NCBI RefSeq assembly: GCF_001411475.1
Contig: NZ_LLWH01000046.1
Coordinates: forward strand, 1-64,000
Length of the DNA: 64,000 bases
Source of the DNA: Pseudomonas endophytica
Lineage (GTDB): Bacteria; Pseudomonadota; Gammaproteobacteria; Pseudomonadales; Pseudomonadaceae
Reading direction: 5' to 3'
Part shown: positions 1 to 8,008 of the stretch, piece by piece
Layout: every line of letters starts with the position of its first letter
Position numbering within the stretch: position 1 is the first letter of the stretch
Notes under the pieces: generated by a model
The model's database searches: none
Seen by the model: only the letters and a program-made list of their open reading frames with translations
Told to the model about the DNA's origin: nothing
Position numbers and translations under genes: made by a program

Positions 1-195
1 ACCCTCACCCGCGAAGTACTCGTCGAGCTGACGACGCACTTTGGCCAGTTTATGCGGCGCATGCTCCCAGTGCGCTTGCGGTGTGTGCGCTCGCCGCTCC
101 AATTCAAAGCGGATTTCACGAAGCCCCTCATCATCGGCAACCAAAAACAGCGGGCCAATCGGTGATGGCATTTGCTCGTAATAGATCTGTGTCAT
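1..195 (-). CDS. ogt: Methylated-DNA--[protein]-cysteine S-methyltransferase, N-terminal part
   Basis: The gene runs off the left edge; only the first 65 codons are present and the catalytic PCHR region lies outside. The translation opens MTQIYYEQMPSPIGPLFLVA, the usual start of the Ogt/AGT N-terminal domain, and continues with a QLDEYFAGE stretch that precedes the DNA-binding domain in this family. These proteins remove alkyl groups from O6-alkylguanine or O4-alkylthymine by transfer to a cysteine. The ATG overlaps the stop of the upstream alkA-type gene by 4 bp, so the two are probably translationally coupled as one alkylation-repair unit. Identification is by family resemblance of the N-terminus only. 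Confidence 0.85.
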   Translation of the reverse strand, partial: MTQIYYEQMPSPIGPLFLVADDEGLREIRFELERRAHTPQAHWEHAPHKLAKVRRQLDEYFAGEG

Positions 196-1691
196 GTCGA
201 TGGCTCCTTGCGTGCGGCAGCCGAATCGTTGGCGGCACGCCATAAATAGATCACTGAGTAGGCACGCCACGGGCGCCAGCTTTCAGCCAGCGCTTGCAAC
301 GCCTTTGTGCTGACCGGGGTTCCAAGAGGGTTGGCTTCACGGCGCAATATCAAGTCTGACGCTGGGAACGCATCAGGGTGTTTAAGCACGCGCATGGCAA
401 TGTAGTGCGCGGTCCAGTCACCAATCCCCGGCAATTGCACCCAACGGCTGATAAAGCTTTGTAACGGTTGCTCCAGAGCAAAGTCGACGCGCCCCTCGAT
501 CAAGGCCCGAGCAATGCCTTGGATGGTGTTGATTCGGGCTTGGGTAATGCCCATTTGCCCCAAGTCTGCCTGTACCAATTGCTCGGGGCCGGGGAACAGC
601 CGGTTCAAGCCAGCGTCTGCAACCGGATCAATCGTAATGCCGTAACGCTGCACAATACGGCTGGCGAGCGTGCGCGCCGCCGCCACGCTGACTTGCTGGC
701 CCAACACGGCTCGCACTGCCACTTCAAAACCGTCCCAGCCGCCCGGTAAGCGCAAGCCTGGATAGCGTTCGATAACCGGCGCCAGCAGCGGGCTGTTAGA
801 GAGTGTCTGGGCGATGGCGAGCGGGTCGGCGTCCAGATCAAACATGCGGCGAATCCGCGTGACCACACTGAGCATTTGGCTCGGTGGCACGTTCTGCAGT
901 TCAAGTTGCAGCGCATCCTGCTCCCCTGGCCACGCGCTGATCCGTAACCAACAGGGCGCGAGTGGATCGCCAAACACCCGCTGATAACTCTCAGCATCCA
1001 CCTGTTCGATCCCCGGTAAGGCCCGGGTCTGTAAAAACCCCAATAACGCTTGGAAGTCGTAGGGAGGGCGATAGCCCAAACGCAGCACCAACGCTTTGTC
1101 GACGCGGGTTTTCGGGCTGCGCCGCAAAGCGCGCGGTTCGGCGTGGTTGGCTTCGGCAAACGCGGCATTGAAACGGCGCAGACTACGAAACCCGGAAGCC
1201 ATTGCCACTTCGGTAATCGACAGGCCTGTCTCAGTCAGTAACTGCTTGGCGAAGAGTAAACGTTGAGTGGCATGCACCGCCCTAGGCGGCGCACCTAAGT
1301 ACTGGACGAATAAGCGACGTAATTGCCGAGCGCCAACGTGCAGTCGCTCGGCCAGCTTCTCTAAGGAGTGGTCGGCTAAATAGCCTTCATTAATGAGCTT
1401 GAGCGCCCGTGACACCAAATGCTCGCCGTGCAGCCAGAACTGATTCCCCGGCGCCAACTCGGGCCGACAACGCCGGCATGGGCGAAAGCCTTGGGCTTGA
1501 GCAGCCGCCGCGCTGGGGTAATACACCACGTTTTCGGCTTTGGGCGGCCGCGCCGGACACACCGGGCGGCAGTAAATTCGAGTGCTAAGAACAGCCGTAA
1601 AAAATACCCCGTCAAATCGTGCATCCCGGCTTAAACGAGCGATTTCGCAGGCTGTGGTACTGGGTGTGGTAAGGCCGTCATGTGTGCTCAT
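192..1691 (-). CDS. alkA: Ada-type Zn-binding / AraC HTH / AlkA DNA-3-methyladenine glycosylase fusion
   Basis: A 499-residue three-part DNA repair and regulatory protein. Residues about 10-80 form an Ada zinc domain with the four cysteines C41, C45, C72 and C75; in Ada the first of these accepts methyl from phosphotriesters and switches on the regulator. Residues about 90-195 are an AraC-type double helix-turn-helix. Residues about 200-315 resemble AlkA_N and about 325-490 form a HhH-GPD glycosylase fold with an LPGIGDWTA hairpin and probable catalytic Asp446. The alkyltransferase domain of classical Ada is missing from this chain but is supplied by the overlapping ogt gene downstream. It probably autoregulates and excises 3-methyladenine. 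Length fits Pseudomonas homologues annotated as AlkA. Confidence 0.9.
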   Translation of the reverse strand: MSTHDGLTTPSTTACEIARLSRDARFDGVFFTAVLSTRIYCRPVCPARPPKAENVVYYPSAAAAQAQGFRPCRRCRPELAPGNQFWLHGEHLVSRALKLINEGYLADHSLEKLAERLHVGARQLRRLFVQYLGAPPRAVHATQRLLFAKQLLTETGLSITEVAMASGFRSLRRFNAAFAEANHAEPRALRRSPKTRVDKALVLRLGYRPPYDFQALLGFLQTRALPGIEQVDAESYQRVFGDPLAPCWLRISAWPGEQDALQLELQNVPPSQMLSVVTRIRRMFDLDADPLAIAQTLSNSPLLAPVIERYPGLRLPGGWDGFEVAVRAVLGQQVSVAAARTLASRIVQRYGITIDPVADAGLNRLFPGPEQLVQADLGQMGITQARINTIQGIARALIEGRVDFALEQPLQSFISRWVQLPGIGDWTAHYIAMRVLKHPDAFPASDLILRREANPLGTPVSTKALQALAESWRPWRAYSVIYLWRAANDSAAARKEPST

Positions 1692-1837
1692 GAGCCGCAG
1701 AATAGCACCGCGTTTTTAGCGCTTCTCGCCATTTTCGGACATTAATGTTTGAGCCGAAGCCTCTTTTATAAACGACCTACTCTAAACGCGTAGGTCTGCA
1801 CGGACCACAGAAGAGGCGGTGCGGCAGGGTCTGCCAG

Positions 1838-1876
1838 GTAGATCAAAAGATCGCGAGCTAGCTCGTCCCTACAGGT
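1838..1876. repeat. Single REP-like palindrome
   Basis: An imperfect palindrome containing GATCAAAAGATCGCGAGCTA and ending in GTCCCTACAG, a diverged relative of the CTCGCGATC/TAGGAGCGAG repeats elsewhere in the window. It lies between the alkA start and the 3' end of pilA, and may end pilA transcription. Confidence 0.55.
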
Positions 1877-1921
1877 TTTGTGTCTGCCACAAAACCTGTG
1901 CTCGACGAGGATAGCCCCGGA

Positions 1922-2329
1922 CTACTTGCACGCTCCTTTCTCTAGACACGTGCCACTTTGGCTCCATACCAGCGTGCTGCCTGAGCTACTTAACGAGGGA
2001 GTCATGACGCTGGTCCAGTTACCTGCCGCCTCAGTGCTGGTCATGGTAATCACCCCATCAATCACGGTCATGCCCGCCGCCAAGTTGCCCGTTGGGTCTG
2101 CTGGCCCAGGAATGCCTTGAGTGCCTGCGTCGCAGACGCTCAAGTTATTGCTCTCGCTGTAGCACAGGGCCACAGCGGTTTTATACGTGTTGCTGATGGC
2201 GTTGAGTTCGGCAAAGCGAGCTTTCATGGTGTGCTCGTGATACGCCGGTAACGCGAATGAGGCGATCAGGCCAATGATCGCAACCACGATCATCATTTCG
2301 ATCAGGGTGAAGCCGTTTTGTTGTTTCAC
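1922..2329 (-). CDS. pilA: Type IV major pilin
   Basis: Encodes a 135-residue prepilin. The GTG at 2329 is chosen because a GGAGA Shine-Dalgarno lies six bases upstream and it leaves the short basic leader MKQQNG before the cleavage site G/FTLIEM. The mature protein starts with the hydrophobic alpha-1 spine ([19 protein letters not shown]), with Glu5 present, and carries four cysteines, the last pair in TCLEKGAC near the C-terminus, like the disulfide-bonded D-region of pseudomonad pilins. PilD, encoded nearby, would cleave and N-methylate it. It is divergent from pilC, as in P. aeruginosa, but the pilB gene that usually intervenes is missing. I could not find a good sigma-54 promoter in the 220 bp upstream. 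Confidence 0.93.
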   Translation of the reverse strand: MKQQNGFTLIEMMIVVAIIGLIASFALPAYHEHTMKARFAELNAISNTYKTAVALCYSESNNLSVCDAGTQGIPGPADPTGNLAAGMTVIDGVITMTSTEAAGNWTSVMTPSLSSSGSTLVWSQSGTCLEKGACK

Positions 2330-2550
2330 AAGAAGTCTCCAAACGTGGGACGTGGCCCAGCGGCCAAACGTCAAAACCGTGCTTAGCCAGCTAAAAAGTG
2401 CGCACAGGCTATCAAGGTTAGCGGGCGGATGCTCCACAACTGCTTGGCTGACACCTTTGGACACTCACCAATGGGTAGCTCATCGCTCAGCACATCTAGC
2501 CTTGGAGGCTAACTGCACAACAGGGCTCGTCGCTCTTCAAGGATGGATAC

Positions 2551-3768
2551 ATGGCAACACGGCCAGTCAAAACTGAGGTTTATCGCTGGGAAGGGACAGA
2601 CCTCATAGGGACTAAGGTAAAGGGCGAACTCACCGCTGAAAGCTTGGCTATGACCCGTATTCAGCTACGCCGCCAAGGTATTACCGCAGGTAAAATCCAA
2701 CGCCAAAACGCTCGCACACCGCGCTTGGGCAAACCTATTACAGCGCACGAAATCGCATTGTTTACTCGCCAATTGGCCACTCTGATCAAAGCTGCAATCC
2801 CACTGTTACAGGCCCTTGAGGTCATCGCCAATGGCTTTGAGCACCCAGCGATGCGCCACATGGTCACAGAGCTGAAGCAGGACATCAGCGCGGGGACCAG
2901 CCTAGCTGCGGCGCTGCGTAAAAAGCCGCTCCAGTTTGACGCATTGTTTTGCAACCTCGTTGATGCAGGGGAACAAGCCGGTGCTTTGGATGTTTTGCTG
3001 GAGCGGGTGGCGACCTACAAAGAAAAAACCGAAGCCTTAAAAAAGAAAATCAAGAAGGCCATGATTTACCCCATCGCTGTTGTGCTGGTGGCATTGGTGG
3101 TCAGCGGTATATTGCTGGTTGAAGTCGTGCCGCAGTTTCAGGGCATTTTTAGCTCTTTTGATGCCCAGCTTCCTGCTTTCACGTTGACCGTTATTGCCCT
3201 ATCTGAGTGGTTAGTCCAATTCGGGTTGTGGCTATTCGGCAGTTTTGGCATCGGACTTTTCGCTTTGGGGTATCGCTATAAACGCTCCCAAGCGTTGCGC
3301 CATCAGGTTGATCGTTGGTTATTGAAACTGCCGGTCATCGGTAATCTGCTGCATCTGTCAGCCATCGCCCGTTTTGCACGCACCCTTGCCACCACCTTTG
3401 CAGCCGGGGTACCGCTGCTTGAGGCGTTGCATGCCGTGGCCGGTGCCACCGGTAATCAGGTATACAAAGACGCGGTGCTCCAGCTTCAGAAGCAAGTCGC
3501 AACGGGTAGTCAGATTCATGTGGCAATGAGCACGATAAGCGTGTTTCCGAATATGGCGATTCAGATGACAGCAATTGGCGAAGAATCCGGCACATTGGAT
3601 GACATGCTTAATCACGTCGCAACCTATTATGAAACCGAGGTCGACAGCCTAGTCGATAACCTGACAACGTTGATGGAGCCGCTAATCATGGCGGTTCTGG
3701 GGGTCATGGTGGGCGGGCTGGTGATTGCCATGTATTTACCGATTTTCAAACTGGGCCAAGTCATTTGA
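2551..3768 (+). CDS. pilC: Type IV pilus inner-membrane platform protein
   Basis: A 405-residue polytopic protein of the GspF/PilC family. Two T2SF domains are visible (about residues 70-190 and 270-395), each starting with a cytoplasmic helical bundle (IALFTRQLATLIKAAIPLLQ and IARFARTLATTFAAGVPLLE) and followed by hydrophobic segments near 170-195, 220-245 and 375-400. PilC transmits the work of the assembly ATPase PilB to the growing pilus. The start is preceded by AAGGATGGATAC. Length matches family members. The gene overlaps pilD by 4 bp. The usual partner pilB is not upstream, so the protein needs an ATPase encoded elsewhere or the system is non-functional. Confidence 0.95.
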   Translation: MATRPVKTEVYRWEGTDLIGTKVKGELTAESLAMTRIQLRRQGITAGKIQRQNARTPRLGKPITAHEIALFTRQLATLIKAAIPLLQALEVIANGFEHPAMRHMVTELKQDISAGTSLAAALRKKPLQFDALFCNLVDAGEQAGALDVLLERVATYKEKTEALKKKIKKAMIYPIAVVLVALVVSGILLVEVVPQFQGIFSSFDAQLPAFTLTVIALSEWLVQFGLWLFGSFGIGLFALGYRYKRSQALRHQVDRWLLKLPVIGNLLHLSAIARFARTLATTFAAGVPLLEALHAVAGATGNQVYKDAVLQLQKQVATGSQIHVAMSTISVFPNMAIQMTAIGEESGTLDDMLNHVATYYETEVDSLVDNLTTLMEPLIMAVLGVMVGGLVIAMYLPIFKLGQVI

Positions 3769-4631
3769 TCACCAACAATTTTTTAAACCTGTCTTCAACG
3801 AGCTTTATTGTCTGTGCCTTGCTGCTTGGCCTGCTGGTGGGCAGTTTTATCAATGTGCTGGCGTGGCGCCTACCCAAGATGCTCGAGCAGGATTGGCAGG
3901 CACAGGCTCGCGAAGTGCTTGGGTTGCCCGCCCAAATCAAAGGACCTGCCTATAACTTAATGTTGCCCCGCTCCCATTGCCCGCACTGCCAGCATCCGTT
4001 GCGCGCGCGGGAAAACATCCCGCTACTGAGCTATTTGCTGCTACGCGGTAAGTGTTCGCAGTGCAAAACGGCTATCAGTCTGCGCTACCCCGCAACAGAG
4101 CTCACGTGCGGTGTGTTATCGGCGTTTGTGGCTTGGCACTTCGGCTCTAGCCCACAAACGGGCTGGATGCTGCTGCTAACTTGGGGGTTGCTGGGTATTT
4201 GCCTTATTGACCTCAAGCATCAGATCGTGCCCGATGTACTGGTGTTGCCGCTGCTTTGGCTGGGCTTGTTACTCAACACGGCTAATACCTTTACCAGCTT
4301 GACTCAAGCTGTGTGGGGCGCCGCTCTGGGATATCTTTGCCTGTGGTGCATTTTCTGGCTGTTCAAACTGTTCACTGGCAAGGACGGCATGGGCTATGGT
4401 GACTTCAAACTGCTCGCGCTGTTTGGAGCATGGGGTGGCATGGCCGTTTTGCCGCTGACTATCGTGCTGTCATCGCTGCTGGGCGCCATTGTCGGGCTTA
4501 GCCTTTTAGCGTTGCGCAGGGCCCACAGCTCTACGGCCATCCCCTTTGCACCATATCTGGCAATTGCTGGGTGGATTGCATTGCTCTGGGGTGGTCAAAT
4601 AACCGACTTCTATTGGCAGCTTTCGGTTTGA
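3765..4631 (+). CDS. pilD: Prepilin leader peptidase / N-methyltransferase
   Basis: An integral-membrane aspartyl protease of 288 residues that cleaves prepilin leaders and methylates the new N-terminus. The two zinc-binding pairs C72/C75 and C97/C100 are present in a cytoplasmic loop, and the catalytic aspartates D149 (LIDLKHQ) and D213 (GYGDFK) sit at the positions known for P. aeruginosa PilD. The start is a TTG that shares bases with the pilC stop (4-bp overlap); no better in-frame start is visible. It serves pilA, the minor pilins of the 18-20 kb cluster and any type II secretion pseudopilins. It keeps all catalytic residues even though the pilus locus is reduced. Confidence 0.96.
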   Translation: MITNNFLNLSSTSFIVCALLLGLLVGSFINVLAWRLPKMLEQDWQAQAREVLGLPAQIKGPAYNLMLPRSHCPHCQHPLRARENIPLLSYLLLRGKCSQCKTAISLRYPATELTCGVLSAFVAWHFGSSPQTGWMLLLTWGLLGICLIDLKHQIVPDVLVLPLLWLGLLLNTANTFTSLTQAVWGAALGYLCLWCIFWLFKLFTGKDGMGYGDFKLLALFGAWGGMAVLPLTIVLSSLLGAIVGLSLLALRRAHSSTAIPFAPYLAIAGWIALLWGGQITDFYWQLSV

Positions 4632-4632
4632 A

Positions 4633-5256
4633 ATGAATACCCTCTCTTCCAAGCCTTGGATTCTCGGTTTAACCGGCGGCATTGGCAGTGGTAAAAGTGC
4701 CGCCGCCGAACACTTCGCGTCATTAGGAGTGCATGTCGTAGATGCTGATCACGCAGCGCGCTGGGTGGTTGAGCCTGGGCGCCCGGCGCTGATCGAAATT
4801 GCTGAACACTTTGGCGACGCAGTGCTGATGGCCGACGGGCAGCTCAATCGCAGCGCTCTGCGAAACATCATCTTTAGCGACCCGCAGCAACGCCAGTGGC
4901 TGGAGGCCTTGCTGCATCCGCTGGTGCGTGAAGAGATCGCTCAAAATCTGGCTCAGGCTCAATCACCCTACGCCATTTTGGTTTCGCCACTGTTGATTGA
5001 ATCGGGGCAATACACGACTACACAACGCGTATTGGTAATCGACGCACCGCAAACGCTACAAATTCAACGCACGTTGTTACGCGATAAAACCAGTGAGGAG
5101 CAAGTGCAGGCTATTCTCAACGCCCAAGCCAGCCGCGAGGAACGCTTGCGCCATGCTGATGACGTGTTAGTGAACGACACCGACTTGAAAGTGCTCAAAA
5201 CCGAAGTTGAGCGTTTACATCACTTTTATTTAACTTTGCGTGGAGGCCAACCATGA
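4633..5256 (+). CDS. coaE: Dephospho-CoA kinase
   Basis: Catalyses the last step of coenzyme A synthesis, ATP-dependent 3'-phosphorylation of dephospho-CoA. The 207-residue protein has a P-loop GGIGSGKS at residues 15-22 followed by a DADHAAR motif typical of CoaE, and a lid region with [10 protein letters not shown]. Length is standard (about 200-207). The ATG lies one base after the pilD stop, and its own stop overlaps yacG by 4 bp, so it is read as part of the pilC-pilD-coaE-yacG transcript, an arrangement conserved in many gammaproteobacteria. Confidence 0.96.
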   Translation: MNTLSSKPWILGLTGGIGSGKSAAAEHFASLGVHVVDADHAARWVVEPGRPALIEIAEHFGDAVLMADGQLNRSALRNIIFSDPQQRQWLEALLHPLVREEIAQNLAQAQSPYAILVSPLLIESGQYTTTQRVLVIDAPQTLQIQRTLLRDKTSEEQVQAILNAQASREERLRHADDVLVNDTDLKVLKTEVERLHHFYLTLRGGQP

Positions 5257-5456
5257 CCAAACCTATGACCGTAGACTGCCCAACCTGTGGCGGCGCAGTG
5301 GCATGGAACACCAACAGCGCTTTCCGACCTTTCTGTTCGGACCGTTGCAAGCTGATCGACCTTGGCGCTTGGGCCAGCGAAGAACACAAAATCCCGGTTA
5401 GCCCGGACGCGGAAGATGATTTGTTTTCAGAGGACTTGCCACAACGCCTGCATTGA
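5253..5456 (+). CDS. yacG: DNA gyrase inhibitor, zinc-binding YacG
   Basis: A 67-residue zinc protein with the C9-x2-C12 / C28-x3-C32 tetrad and the family signature [20 protein letters not shown]. In E. coli YacG binds the C-terminal region of GyrB and inhibits gyrase DNA binding. The C-terminal tail is acidic ([10 protein letters not shown]). It overlaps coaE by four bases, the usual linkage. Nothing unusual in length or composition. Confidence 0.95.
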   Translation: MTKPMTVDCPTCGGAVAWNTNSAFRPFCSDRCKLIDLGAWASEEHKIPVSPDAEDDLFSEDLPQRLH

Positions 5457-5591
5457 TAACGCAGGCTAGATCATGTGGGGCGCATTCGAGTTACAGCCGC
5501 TGCTTTTGCTTTTGATAAGGGATTCCCTGTCGTCCAGACGCCGCGCTGTCGTAACACCATCGCGTACGCTGTTTGGGGGCTTCTCTGCTTT

Positions 5592-5664
5592 TGTAGGAGC
5601 TGGCGCAGCCTGCGATCTTTTGCTTTTGAAGGTCAAAAGATCACAGTCTATGGCTGCTCCTACA
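5592..5664. repeat. REP doublet (class B) downstream of yacG
   Basis: An inverted pair starting TGTAGGAGCTGGCGCAGCCT and ending TGGCTGCTCCTACA, with the central GATCTTTTGC/GGTCAAAAGATC. It belongs to the GCTGCCGCAGGCTGCGATC class of REP and lies in the 270-bp gap before the DUF1780 gene. It may act as a transcript end for the pilC-yacG operon; I see no gene in this gap. Confidence 0.85.
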
Positions 5665-5728
5665 CGGGTGCGATCCCCTTTTAACTCCACACTTTCAGTC
5701 ATCGCTGTTTCAAGGCTAAGCTGCGTGC

Positions 5729-6358
5729 ATGGACGACTCTGATTATTTGCGCCTGCTTACGATTCAGGCCGAACAAGCCAATGCCTTTTTATCCAATGCC
5801 CGCAAATGGGAGCGTGAGCGTTGGGTCTGTCAGCGCCTGCTTCAAGGGTTGAACATTCCTTATCACACTGAAGACTTTACTCAAGCCAGCCAAGAACCCC
5901 CTGACGTGTTGTTTGGTGAAGCTCGTTTTGAAGTTTTTTTTGTACTTGATGAAGGTCGGCGACTAAACGATGAGTGGCGTGAAGAACTCCAGCGTCGCCG
6001 TAGTGCCTATTCATTAAGCCAACTGGTGCGCCGTGAAGCGCGGCCCAAGCGGATCCCGGCCAGTAAATTGCTACAACGTCTTGGCCCCACGCTGCATAAA
6101 AAAGCCAAGAACTATCAAGAGCGTGATATTGATTTAGGGCAGTTGGACATCGTCGCTTTCTCCAGTCTCAAACGCGAAGTATTGGACTTAAATAGCCACT
6201 TTCCACCGCCGACTGAATACTTGCGTCAAGGTTGGCGCTCGCTGTCCTTGGTGGGCCCAACCTTCGCCCGCGTGTTGTTTGCACAACCGGATGCGCCCGA
6301 TTTTTTGCGCAATAATTTGGGCCGCAGCATTATTTTTGATGTAGGTATCAGCTTGTGA
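5729..6358 (+). CDS. DUF1780 family protein (putative endonuclease fold)
   Basis: A conserved 209-residue pseudomonad protein, MDDSDYLRLLTIQ at the N-terminus. The family (DUF1780) is described as a putative endonuclease. A region reading PPDVLFGEARFEVFFVLDEGRRLND looks like a D-x(n)-E-x-x core strand pair of PD-(D/E)XK nucleases, but the usual ExK is not evident, so activity is unproven. The middle of the protein is strongly basic (REARPKRIPASKLLQRLG), compatible with nucleic acid binding. No signal peptide or membrane segment is visible. It overlaps the following 48-codon gene by 4 bp (GTGA), suggesting translational coupling. Confidence 0.8.
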   Translation: MDDSDYLRLLTIQAEQANAFLSNARKWERERWVCQRLLQGLNIPYHTEDFTQASQEPPDVLFGEARFEVFFVLDEGRRLNDEWREELQRRRSAYSLSQLVRREARPKRIPASKLLQRLGPTLHKKAKNYQERDIDLGQLDIVAFSSLKREVLDLNSHFPPPTEYLRQGWRSLSLVGPTFARVLFAQPDAPDFLRNNLGRSIIFDVGISL

Positions 6359-6501
6359 AGCTGAGGGGGTTAATTGAAAACACCCTCGTTCGTCTACACG
6401 ACAAACCGAGCGTCGAGCCGTTGAGCATCTATCGCTATGCTGGCTTTGATCCTGAAGGCGCAAATGCTGTAGCTTTTACACGTCTTGAAACGTCTATCTG
6501 A
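6355..6501 (+). CDS. Small conserved-looking protein coupled to DUF1780 gene
   Basis: A 48-residue reading frame starting at a GTG that overlaps the upstream TGA by 4 bp and ending in TGA at 6499-6501. The translation begins MKLRGLIENTLVRLHDKPSV and ends AVAFTRLETSI. Its composition is that of a soluble protein, with no transmembrane helix or cysteine motif. The overlap with a clear upstream gene and the absence of a better reading frame support coding. I do not recognise the family. A partner role with the DUF1780 protein is only inferred from coupling. Confidence 0.6.
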   Translation: MKLRGLIENTLVRLHDKPSVEPLSIYRYAGFDPEGANAVAFTRLETSI

Positions 6502-6642
6502 CGGGGCAATCTTTATGCTTGGCCTCCAGGACCCAGATGATCAGTAGCTTATCGACTTCTCAGTTATCCGATGCTTTGAGCTGCTTTGCGCTCGCTCGGG
6601 TGACTCGCGCACCGATTTTTTTAAGCCTTGTGAGTGATACCT

Positions 6643-7944
6643 ATGACCCATCGTATTGTTATCGTCGGCGGCGGCGCTGGCGGTCTAGAGTTGGCGACCC
6701 GCTTGGGTAAGACCTTGGGCAAGCGCGGCAAAGCCAGCGTGACGCTGGTGGATGCGAACTTGACCCATATCTGGAAACCGCTGCTGCATGAAGTTGCAGC
6801 GGGTTCTCTGAACTCTTCAGAAGACGAACTCAACTATGTGGCCCAAGCCAAATGGAATCACTTCGAGTTCCAGTTGGGGCGCATGAGCGGGTTGGACCGC
6901 GAGCTGAAAAAGATATCATTGTCGGCGACCCTCGACGAAAACGGTCAAGAGTTAGTGCCTGCGCGTGAGCTGAGTTACGACACACTGGTCATTGCCGTGG
7001 GCAGTACCACCAATGATTTCGGCACCAAGGGTGCAGCTGAGAACTGCTTGTTTTTGGACACCCGCAAACAGGCTGAGCGTTTTCACCAGCAATTGCTAAA
7101 CCATTATCTGCGCGCTCATGCTGGGCAAACCGACGCGATCGAAACCATCAGCGTGGCCATCGTCGGAGCGGGTGCGACCGGGGTCGAGCTGGCCGCCGAG
7201 CTGCATAACGCCGCACACGAACTGGCCGCTTATGGTTTAGATCGCATCAAGCCTGAAAACATGCACATCACGTTGATCGAAGCCGGCCCACGAGTGTTGC
7301 CTGCATTGCCTGAGCGTATTGGCGGCCCTGTCCATAAAACCCTAGAAAAACTTGGGGTCAAAGTGCTAACCAACTCCGCCGTCAGTGAAGTCACTGCGCA
7401 CAGTTTGGTGACGGCTGATGGCCAAGAGATCCCTGCCAGCTTAAAAGTATGGGCCGCTGGCATTCGTGCGCCGGGGTTCCTCAAGGACTTGGCAGGCCTG
7501 GAAACTAACCGGATCAACCAGTTGGTCGTGCGTCCGACTCTGCAAACCACCCGCGACGACAATATTTTTGCTTTTGGCGATTGCGCGGCCTGCCCGCAAC
7601 CGGGCACCGACAAACTGGTGCCGCCACGCGCACAAGCGGCTCACCAGCAAGCGTCGCTACTGGCTAAGTCGTTGAAACAGCGTCTGGAAGGTCAATCGCA
7701 ATTACCGGATTACCGCTATCGCGATTACGGCTCACTGATCTCACTGTCGAGTTTTTCGGCGGTGGGTAACTTGATGGGTAGCCTGATGGGCACGGTGATG
7801 CTGGAAGGCTGGTTGGCACGGATGTTCTATATATCGCTGTATCGCATGCACCAAATGGCGCTGTATGGGACGTTCCGCACCTTGATGCTGATGCTAGGCA
7901 GCAGAATCGGACGCGGCACCGAGCCGCGCCTGAAACTGCATTAA
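6643..7944 (+). CDS. ndh: Type II NADH dehydrogenase (NDH-2)
   Basis: A 433-residue flavoprotein that passes electrons from NADH to ubiquinone without pumping protons. The N-terminal Rossmann motif GGGAGGLELA binds FAD, a second motif GAGATGVELAAEL near residue 175 binds NADH, and FAFGDCAAC is the FAD-contact motif of this family. The C-terminal 70 residues are rich in hydrophobic and amphipathic helices (LMGSLMGTVMLEGWLARMFY), the expected membrane anchor. The ATG at 6643 is chosen over an upstream GTG at 6634 because it gives the usual MTHRIVIVGGG start. It stands alone, with a REP-like palindrome after the stop. Confidence 0.95.
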   Translation: MTHRIVIVGGGAGGLELATRLGKTLGKRGKASVTLVDANLTHIWKPLLHEVAAGSLNSSEDELNYVAQAKWNHFEFQLGRMSGLDRELKKISLSATLDENGQELVPARELSYDTLVIAVGSTTNDFGTKGAAENCLFLDTRKQAERFHQQLLNHYLRAHAGQTDAIETISVAIVGAGATGVELAAELHNAAHELAAYGLDRIKPENMHITLIEAGPRVLPALPERIGGPVHKTLEKLGVKVLTNSAVSEVTAHSLVTADGQEIPASLKVWAAGIRAPGFLKDLAGLETNRINQLVVRPTLQTTRDDNIFAFGDCAACPQPGTDKLVPPRAQAAHQQASLLAKSLKQRLEGQSQLPDYRYRDYGSLISLSSFSAVGNLMGSLMGTVMLEGWLARMFYISLYRMHQMALYGTFRTLMLMLGSRIGRGTEPRLKLH

Positions 7945-7954
7945 ACCTCTCTCA

Positions 7955-7999
7955 TCTGTGGAAGCGAGCTTGCCTCACGATCAAGCTCGCTCCCGCAGG
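7955..7999. repeat. REP-like palindrome between convergent ndh and gadB
   Basis: Arms GAAGCGAGCTTG and CAAGCTCGCTCC flank a TCACGAT centre, a class A REP variant. It lies between two convergent genes (stops at 7944 and 8011) and could serve as a bidirectional terminator. Confidence 0.8.
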
Positions 8000-8008
8000 C
8001 GTTAGGCT

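Noticed and set aside
1922..2464. A 180-residue version of PilA
   Set aside because: The extra 45 residues precede the prepilin leader; the GTG at 2329 with GGAGA upstream explains the gene.
2330..2550. A sigma-54 promoter for pilA
   Set aside because: A GG-N10-GC pair near 2443-2456 on the minus strand lacks the rest of the TGGCAC/TTGC consensus; I would not call it.
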